A stretch of 64,000 nt of DNA from Oasisia sp. SBJ-2009 (taxonomy: Eukaryota > Annelida > Polychaeta > Sabellida > Siboglinidae), in contig OZ024854.1 of NCBI GenBank assembly GCA_964017155.1, forward strand, positions 51,997,596 to 52,061,595, written 5' to 3'. Shown here in pieces: positions 55,590 to 64,000 of the stretch. Position 1 is the stretch's first letter. Every line of letters begins with the position of its first letter. A model generated the notes under the pieces. That model was not told the origin of the DNA and ran no database searches. It saw only the letters and a list, made by a program, of their open reading frames with translations. Both the position numbers and the translations under genes were made by a program.

Positions 55590-57370
55590 TTTAAATAAAA
55601 TAGTAGACGATAATTTCACATTTAAGCACATTGAAGAAGATATCATAAAGAGTATGATAACTAATTTACCAAAAACATGTAGTTGATGGTCTATCCACTA
55701 AATTGCTAACAATTCTTGAATCGGCACTAACAAAATATGTAACTTTATTAACAAATCAAGTATTAACCACAGGGATAATCCGTGATAAACGAAGAATTGC
55801 AAAGGTCATCTCAGTCTATAGAAAGGTGAACCAAGCAGAGATGGAGTAATCGTATTCCATACTCGTAATACTTGTACTTGTACTTTCTGAGTAATCATAC
55901 TTGTACTAGGGTATATTGGCCCAAAAAGCAAAGTAATCATACTGATACTTGAGTAGGTTACCAAAGTAATCGTATTTACGATTACTTCTCTCCATCCCTG
56001 GATCCATGAGTATAGGCCCATACCACTTCTACCAACTATTTCAAAAATACTTTTAAAATATTTGAACAATGATCATCTTATTTAAGTGGCACTAAAATTA
56101 ATAGATAGAATAATAACCAAACAGGATAAAGATAAAATACCTATTAATGTTTATTTAGATCTTTCCAAATCCTTTGATACCATTGATCGTATTATTTTAC
56201 TAGATAAATTGAAATGTCATGGTGTACATGGAACAAATCTTAACTTATTCAGCAGCTACCCAGAACTCATAAAAAATGCATGGAAATTAACAACATCAAA
56301 TCAAATATGCTATCAACAACAACAGGTGTACCACAAGGTTTAATCATAGGACCACTATTTCTCATAGGACTATTATTATACATCAGTGATTTTGCACAAG
56401 ACAGTAAAATGGTTATCTTTCTCATTTATGCTGACAATACAACCATATCAAGTACAGTGTACACTAAATATGTTCAGTAATAACAAAAATGAAAAAAGTT
56501 AGATTCTTTAATAAACAAAGAATTTGTAAGATAAATGAATGGCTCAAAATCAACAAAGTATCACTGTATGTACTAAAATCTAAATACATGACATTTCAAA
56601 CAGCAAAGAAAAATAGAATAACAATTTATAGAAACACATTAACTGGAAAAAGCACACTGAAAACATATTCTAAAATAATCAGAATTTTAAACAAATTACC
56701 TCCTCTAGATAAAAAAATATTATTAAATTCATTAATAGAGCTACACGTTAAATAATGCATCATGGCATGGGGCTTTGAATGTAATAGAATAATAACTATG
56801 AGATACATAATCATGATAAAAAGCTTATCATAAAATATGCACTTATCAAAATAAACATGATTTTGCAAAGTCTTCGGCATAATTTGCAACAATTATAACA
56901 TTCCTGAAATAGTCAAAGAAAAACTTAGCTCACATAGTTCACTGGGATTTGCCAAGTATGTGAAACTCTATATCTTGCCATATTATCAAGTAACGTGCAC
57001 TAAGCAAAACATGTATGCAACATTTAGAATCAACAACCACCTATCAACTTTACACAGTATGACTATTTACAACACTGCAAACAATAAAAACATGTGCTGT
57101 GCAAAGGCATCTTTATAATGTTTTTGTTTGTTTCTGGAAGAATTTGTTTCAGATGATGTAATGATGTTGTAAATTAAGTTTCTAAAAAAAGGTGGCTCCT
57201 CGATAGTAACTAGCACGGTTTTAGGACTCTCCAGACCCTACCCTGTATTAGCAATTATATACACTACTACCATGTTTGCTGTGATTGTTTTATTTTGTAT
57301 TGTTCCCGAATTGTTTGACAAGGATGTATGCAATGGTATGTGTGTATTTTTTGAAATACAAGTCAAATAA
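55590..57370 (+). pseudogene. decayed CR1/L2/jockey-group LINE reverse transcriptase
   Basis: RT fragments in order: TTGIIRDK..IAKVISVYRK (about 55690-55835), LLPTISKI (about 56022-56060), VYLDLSKSFDTIDR (56140-56190, catalytic Asp present), TGVPQGLIIGPLFLIG (56322-56370), LIYADNTT (56425-56450, the second catalytic Asp changed to Asn), INEWLKINKVSL (56530-56570). Frames change several times and the N-terminal endonuclease is absent. A MITE splits it at 55836-56000. It is non-functional. Confidence 0.85.
55836..56000. mobile_element. 165-bp hAT-like MITE inside the LINE
   Basis: Termini CAGAGATGGAG and, inverted, CAGGGATGGAG, both leading into TAATCGTA. The flanks GAACCAAG (55828-55835) and GATCCATG (56001-56008) match at six of eight positions, an aged 8-bp duplication. 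Removing it brings the two LINE RT segments together. Confidence 0.8.
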
Positions 57371-58727
57371 TAGAACATTATTCGTCTTCAGCTGATAAAA
57401 AACTGTTCTGATGCAGATTAAGATAACATTTACACACCTTGATAAGGGTAATACAATTATCTCCTTGAATTAAGGCCTACTCTATATATACATATACTAC
57501 ATGGCACAATTCCAACTTAAACGACCTAAGGTCAGGTATAACTTGTTATAAGTCATAAAGATGTCAAATTTGTGACAAAGAAGCATAGTGATATATCGGA
57601 AGCAAAAACATAGAATAACTCAATTATGACAAGTCACATGACCAAAACTGGCCACCAAAGATAAATATAATAGTGTATTTTTAAAACACAATTTTGTGGT
57701 TATTACTTATTACTGGATAAGTTGATATTTTGATAGCATGATTACAATACATTATGTATTAATCTGAACTAAAAGAAACAAGATCAGACAAATATTAAAA
57801 CATATATATCTTTTATATACAAATGTTACAAAAACACATAATCACCGTGGACAAAACATGCTACGTCTCTCTAAATAACATTTTCATTCATTTCAGTTTC
57901 TTCATCTTATGTAACTTCAACACTATGCCAATTTTCATCAGCATCAGTCAACAACCTTTCTATATATCTTGTCATATATTGACATGCATGGCTAAAAAAA
58001 TGGAGAAAACAGTGTTCAAATCCTTGGTACATATTTTACTACATATCGTCTGACAACACTATTTCACTTACAAAAGCTCCAGTTTCACAGCTACCATCAC
58101 CTAGTACTTGTACCAGCATGCCTCCTCTTTCTACATCTCTTGGCTGCTTCTGTTACTTGCTTTTCAGCTGATATCAACTGTTTTCAGTCAATGGCAGCAC
58201 CCTGCTCGAGATGCAAGTTGAAGTTTTCGCCACAAGTGTTTTTCAAGTTCATGATAGCACCACATGCCCTGCATATGTAAAGAGTACTCTAGTTGCAAGG
58301 CCTGCACCAAACTGTTACATCATACCCACTGTGCTGCCATGTGGGACAAGGAAATTGTTCGACAAACTTCATGAGCGGTCGAGTTTCAAATAACCGATAT
58401 CCATTCAGTGGCTCATCACCAATGGCTGGTTCAGGCTGCAGAACACCGGGCTTCTGAGCTGACGAGCTCCTTGGCAGTTCCGATCCAGTGGTGGCCAATG
58501 ATCCTGTATATCGATTGCCATGAAATCTTCGGGGGGGGGGGGGGGGCGTGGGGCGACCACTCCTGTGTTTTGATGATATATGTACCTGAAATATATTTAA
58601 ATAAACATGGTTATAAAATGTGAGATATACTTTAGATTATGTGGGTTTCTAGCTATTTAGAAAACATTTTGAAAAGTACACAAGACAAGTACCACATTTT
58701 AGTTTATTTAGTCCAGGTCTGTCCTAC
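57371..58727. other. gene-poor stretch with a possible transposon-derived frame
   Basis: Mostly AT-rich and featureless, with a G-run at 58532-58547. The minus-strand frame 58498-58289 (..LNGYRLFETRPLMKFVEQFPCPTW..) has the look of the opening of Mutator-like transposase-domain proteins of invertebrates, but it lacks one Cys and breaks off. I would not call it a gene. Confidence 0.3.
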
Positions 58728-60833
58728 ATGATTAGAGAATGCCAATGTCACAAAGGAAGATATAAGGACATGAGGAAATATTTAGCAAAGATAGACTGGA
58801 ATAACACACTGGAGAATAAGACAGCAAAAGAATGTTGGAATATCTTAAAGAGTGAAATTGACTGCATTGTCGAAAAATTTGTCCCCTTGAAAAAACAAGG
58901 GAAACGGTCAAAAAAGAAACACTTATCAAAAGAAGCCATTAGAAAAATCAAATACAAGCAAATGATGTGGAAGACATATAGACATAATGGAAGTGAAGAA
59001 GACTATGCCATTTATAAAGAAGCACTTAACCAAGCTACAGCTGAAATTAGAAATTCAAAGAGAAGCTATGAACAAAAATTAGCTTTTAATATAAAACATG
59101 ACAGCAAGAGTTTTTATGCGTATGTTCGAAGTAAACAGAAAGTTCAGGATAAGGTCGGACCTCTAGAAGATAGTGATGGAAAAATAATAACAGAGGGATT
59201 CTTAATGGCAGAAAACCTAAATGAATACTTTAGTTAGGTATTTACCAGGGAAGATATTAGTGCATTACCAGTACCAGAGACTAAATTCGAAGGGAGAGAG
59301 TCAGACTATTTAGGACAACTAATTGTAACACCAAAAATGGTAGCTAAGAAAATAAGGGACATGAAGGATAATAAGTCACCTGGAGTGGATGGGATTCCTC
59401 CCAAATTACTACTGGAAATTGTAGAACAAATTAGCACACCACTTGCAACAGTGTTCAATTTGGCATTAGAGGAAGGAGTAGTTCCGTTAGAATGGAAAGA
59501 AGCAAACATCATACCATTATTTAAAAAAGGATCAAGAAGCAAGTCAGAGAACTATAGACCAGTGAGTTTAACATCGGTGATTTGTAAACTATTAGAAAGA
59601 CTAATTAAAGAGCACTTGGTTGATTTTCTTGTTAAAAATAACTTGATTAACCCATCTCAACATGGGTTTCTAAAAGCGAGGTCATGCTTAACAAATATCT
59701 TATGTTTTTTGGAAGATGTCACAAAGTGGGTAGATGAGGGATCACCAGTAGATATAATATACTTAGATTTTAAAAAAGCTTTTGACAAAGTGCCACATCA
59801 AAGATTACTACTTAAACTGAAGGCCCATGGCATAGGCAATGTTATGATTAACTGGATAGAAAAATGGCTTATTGATAGAAGACAAAGAGTAGTAGTTGAT
59901 GGGGAGGTTTCAAACTGGAAATCGGTTTTGAGTGGAGTACCGCAGGGATCAGTATTGGGACCTATTTTGTTCTTAATATATATCAATGATTTGGATGATG
60001 ATATAACAAGCAAGGTGTTGAAGTTTGCGGATGATACAAAAGTGTTCAGAAAAATAAAAAGTGATACAGATAGACAGCAATTACAAGATGATCTAAATAA
60101 GTTGACCGAATGGTCTGAGAAGTGGCAAATGCTGTTTAATTATGGGAAGTGTAAGTGCCTCCACACAGGACATGGGAATGAAGATGCACAATATACAATG
60201 GGTGATACTGTACTAAATACTACCGTAAAGGAAAAGGACTTAGGGTTAACTATTAGTGCTGATATGAAGGTAACGGAACAGTGTGCAATTGCAGCAGCGA
60301 AGGGAAACCAAATTCTTGGATTAATTAGGCGAAATATAGTGCACAAGGAAAAAGAACTAATAATACCACTGTACCAAACAATAGTTAGGCCTCATTTAGA
60401 ATATTGCATACAGGCATGGAGGCCATATCGCAAGAAGGATATTGATATACTAGAAAGAGTACAAAGAAGAGCAACCAAAATGATACAAAAACTCAGGAAT
60501 ATTAGTTATGAAATGCGTCTAAAAGAATGTGGATTAACAACACTAGAAACCAGGAGACTGCGAGGAGATCAGATAGAAGTTTTTAAAATATTGAATGGGT
60601 ATGAAAATATTGACAGAAATATTTTTTTCTCAGTCAAGGAAGAGAGAAGGACTAGAGGACATGGAGTTACATTAGCAAAGAAGCAATGTAGATTAGATAT
60701 TAGAAAATTTTCATTTTCACAAAGAACAGTAATTGAATGGAACAGATTATCGGCTGATTGTGTAAGTGCTTGTAGTGTTAATATGTTCAAAAATAAAATT
60801 GACATGTACCTAAGAAGGGCTGGGTACATTTAG
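58728..60833 (+). pseudogene. 5'-truncated CR1/jockey-group LINE, reverse transcriptase nearly intact
   Basis: One frame of 702 codons, interrupted only by TAG at 59235-59237; the stretch from 59337 is open for 498 codons. The first 169 codons are the linker that precedes RT in such elements. RT motifs follow: SPGVDGIPPKLL, YRPVSLTSVICKLLERLI, YLDFKKAFDKVPH (catalytic Asp), GVPQGSVLGPILFLIYINDL, FADDTKVF (catalytic Asp pair), then the thumb and C-terminal region ending YLRRAGYI. No apurinic endonuclease domain is found upstream, so insertion was 5'-truncated. The 3' UTR runs to about 61000 and its family copy is in XPOT intron 18. Confidence 0.93.
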
Positions 60834-61000
60834 ATAGATAGGTTGGACTCTCGATAAGCCAGAGGGCTTCCTTGTCCACCTGCCATCTTGAGTTGATTCT
60901 CTAGGTGGCAATCTTGTTAAATCTTGTTAAAAATGTGATTTAATAATTATGGGTTCTAGTTTAAATGACATTAATTGATTAAACTATAAACCCATCAAGA
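60834..61000 (+). mobile_element. LINE 3' UTR
   Basis: Contains TTCTCTAGGTGGCAATCTTG and a duplicated AATCTTGTTAA, matching in reverse the fragment at 22595-22755. The exact 3' terminus is not defined. Confidence 0.6.
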
Positions 61001-62022
61001 TAATATTTTAAGTTAAAAATGACTACGTAAGGGACTGGCAGTGTCATTTGCAGCAATACATCAGCAAGCAATAAATAGCCAATATGAATATCAACTCGGT
61101 CCCAGTCCAGACAAAATACTACAACTTCACGTTACATCGTCTGCATGTTTATACCATTTATTCAACACTTTTAGTATATAAGGAATTCCTATACATACCT
61201 GAAGATGATTGTCAATCCAATGTATGATAGTTAACTAAATGATCACTGTATCTTATACTTAAAGTAAAAAACGAACAAAGCAAAATAAATGTTCTACTAC
61301 TGTTTACAGCGAGTAGCCAGAGCAGGAAGTAATCCAAAGCCACGCCTCGATATAAGCTCGACTCTGATTAGTTCATTCACGCACTCGATGTACAAACAAC
61401 CAAGCTTTCGTATTTGTAATAACAATCATATTTTAGGGGGTTAATATACCTGACCTAATGCTGAAATATTTTTCGAGAAATCGCCGCTCTTCGGAAACAC
61501 AAACAAACTCGCACCACGATAACGCCGACGATGTGCAAAGAATGTGGCGATAAACTCTGCCCAGGGTCAAGGTCACGTACAACAGCGATGCCGATGGATA
61601 AAATATATTTCGCAACGACAATATCATATTGCTAACTTTTTTATTTCTTCGTGGAATACTACTAAACTTGCACACCACATAGACAGTTAATACTATATAC
61701 TTCATGCAAAAGTTGGGCTTAACATATACGGTAAAATAATGCAATTGGATGGTTTTTAGACCAGGTGCAAAATGGTTGGGATGCAAAAAAACGAAAATAT
61801 TTAACTCTACATTACTGTCAAAATAAGAAACGTTTTTAGGAAAACGACTTATTTTCAACATTTTGAAGAAGTGTACCACGCATATACATAATTAAAACAC
61901 ACCAAACATGTTTTTCATAATTATGAAAGGCTTTGATTTTTTTGGACCCGGGCACCGGGTCCAAAATGTAAAAGTGGTCCAAAATAGTCGCAAGATTGGT
62001 TCAAAACGGTCGGTTTAGTATA
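61001..62022. other. no gene recognised; related TTTTGGACC-rich DNA at the right end
   Basis: A 148-codon minus frame (61879-61433) has no recognisable domain. From about 61940 the sequence (GGTCCAAAATG, GGTCCAAAATAG, GGTTCAAAACGG) parallels, in reverse, the segment right of the (TA)n tract at 52803-52868. Confidence 0.4.
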
Positions 62023-62196
<174 letters not shown>

Positions 62197-62400
62197 TGTC
62201 AATTGACAAACCTTTCACAGTTTCTTAGCGGGATAAAACGACACGCGTGTGTTAACCACGACTTTATTCTCCATTCTCGCTTCCTAATACCTCACTCTAA
62301 GACTGTCTATTTGTTTCTACTGTAGGAACCTAACTCTACAGTCTCAACAGGTGATCCAGCGCCAGTTATGAATGTAACGTTCCCAATCGGTTGAACTTAA

Positions 62401-63260
62401 AGGACAACAAAAAGTTAACTGTTTCGTGGCATACACATAATAGAGTTAATATAAAGTAAAAATTTCCACATATACTCAATTTGTTAATGCTAGCGGTTTA
62501 CCAGAAAACTATTTTTTAACACCCAGCCATCCAAATACTATGAGCTACCCCATCTTAGACGAAGAATGACGTTACGACGGTGAGGCGCTCTCCGCGTAGA
62601 TTCCCTGCATGGGGTTTGGCTGTTGTCATGAAATGGCTGCAACTCGGCAACGCGCGTAACATGCTGATGACGGTAAATATAAAGTTGTCTATTATTGTTA
62701 TCGCTGAAATCATCCCATCAACTGATGATACATGTCTACTTCAAAGTATTTCTCCTCAAAATGGACCGAGCAAATTGAACTGTACTTGGACTGGAGGGAT
62801 TCCAAACAGTACGCCCGCAAATCACCAATGTGAATCCATTGCTTCAATACTACCGGTTGTTTCAACTATTAGTGCAACCGTGTGCCGAACAGTAAGGCAT
62901 AATTACTAAAGTTTACCATATATTTAACCACATATTTAGATATACGTCTATAAGCAGCTGCTAGATGTCACGCCAACTGAACGAACTGTCGAAGACTCGA
63001 AGTTGTTGACCTTTAACAACGTCGCAGGAAGCTGACCGGCTTCAGCAGAGACATAGAATGCCGCGCGCTGAATGGCAAGCCAAGTTAACCCTTCACCTAT
63101 GGCGGCGTCTAGACCATCGTGGATTTCGTTAGAAATTTAGTCTTTAAAGTCACATTCTGAGTAAACCGCTGACGTTAAACAATTGAGTATATGTGGAAAC
63201 TGTTACTTTGTATAAACTCTATTAGGTGTATCACGCGAAACCGTAGTCTTTTTTTGTCCT
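62401..63260. mobile_element. TTAA-flanked element with long TIRs, 860 bp
   Basis: TTAA at 62397-62400 and 63261-63264. Inverted arms of about 105 bp: the left runs from AGGACAACAAAAAGTTAACT to CTAGCGGTTTACC, the right inverse from AGGACAAAAAAAGACTACGG to GTCAGCGGTTTACT. Weaker pairing may continue inward (CATCTTAGACG against ATGGTCTAGACG). No transposase frame; a 109-codon frame at 62580-62909 is unrecognised. Confidence 0.8.
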
Positions 63261-63448
63261 TTAAATTACGCATGTTGTATACTGGCCTAGAAAGACCAGA
63301 AATAACCTTTCCTCCTTTTAGTTTGACAATTGGCCCCTACTCCCTACTCGTAAAACGGACATAACCTGTCGTTGGATATAATGGTCATTTTTTTAGTTGG
63401 GAGCGTATTCAAAAACACTTCCCCAAAGGCGCACAGCCCGAAACCATG

Positions 63449-63522
63449 CAGTGGCGTAGCCAGGATTTTGCATTGGGGGGGGGGACATCCAGCAACCATG
63501 CAAACACTGTGTGTATATGTAT
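63449..63522 (+). mobile_element. possible hAT-like terminus (CAGTGGCGTAGCCAGGA)
   Basis: The sequence at 63450 has the form of a widespread hAT-type inverted terminus and leads into a G-run. The partner end is not in the window. Confidence 0.35.

Positions 63523-64000
<478 letters not shown>

Noticed and set aside
58289..58498. Mutator-like transposase gene
   Set aside because: Only a short stretch resembles such proteins, one expected Cys is missing and no continuation is found.
61433..61879. 148-codon minus-strand frame
   Set aside because: No recognisable domain and no splice context; it could be chance.

Overview
This window is nuclear DNA of a bilaterian invertebrate, probably marine. 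The evidence is intron-rich genes with GT-AG and GC-AG splice sites, AT-rich introns full of non-autonomous DNA transposons (hAT-like, piggyBac-like/TTAA, TA-flanked), tRNA-derived SINEs, non-LTR retrotransposons of the CR1/jockey group, LTR-like pieces and long microsatellites. No prokaryotic operon, rRNA or CRISPR array is present. I cannot resolve the phylum from sequence alone.

Two genes can be assembled exon by exon with every phase closing. (1) XPOT (exportin-T, nuclear export receptor for mature tRNAs) is on the + strand, 25 coding exons between 1362 and 26533, 966 aa. (2) QNG1 (C9orf64 family, queuosine 5'-phosphate N-glycosylase, which salvages queuine for tRNA modification) is on the - strand, 9 coding exons between 40280 and 30725, 348 aa. 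They are convergent, with 4.2 kb between their stop codons. A third, decaying gene on the + strand (43986-48460, perhaps starting near 42649) encodes a Ulp1/SENP-type C48 cysteine protease domain joined to a PHD finger. It has nonsense and frameshift damage and may derive from a Ginger-like transposon.

Layout: 1-1329 promoter and 5' flank; 1330-26533 XPOT with its introns (a piggyBac-like element nested in a hAT-like element in intron 1, a TTAA MITE in intron 5, a second piggyBac-like copy and a 1.6 kb minisatellite in intron 11, a hAT nested in another TIR element in intron 12, a SINE in intron 16, a palindromic microsatellite complex in intron 17, a LINE tail in intron 18); 26534-30694 XPOT 3' flank; 30695-40280 QNG1; 40281-42648 spacer with an LTR-like segment; 42649-48460 Ulp/PHD gene; 48461-64000 gene-poor DNA with a SINE, a solo LTR, two LINEs, MITEs and microsatellites.

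The most striking signal is tandem repetition seeded at exon boundaries. The 63-bp array before XPOT exon 12 copies the 3' splice site plus the first 42 nt of the exon, 26 exact-length times. The 25-bp array before the last QNG1 exon copies its 3' splice site plus the first 9 nt. The last exon of the Ulp/PHD gene holds seven in-frame 33-bp copies of a zinc-ligand half of its PHD finger. Three neighbouring genes therefore carry arrays built on acceptor/exon-start sequence.
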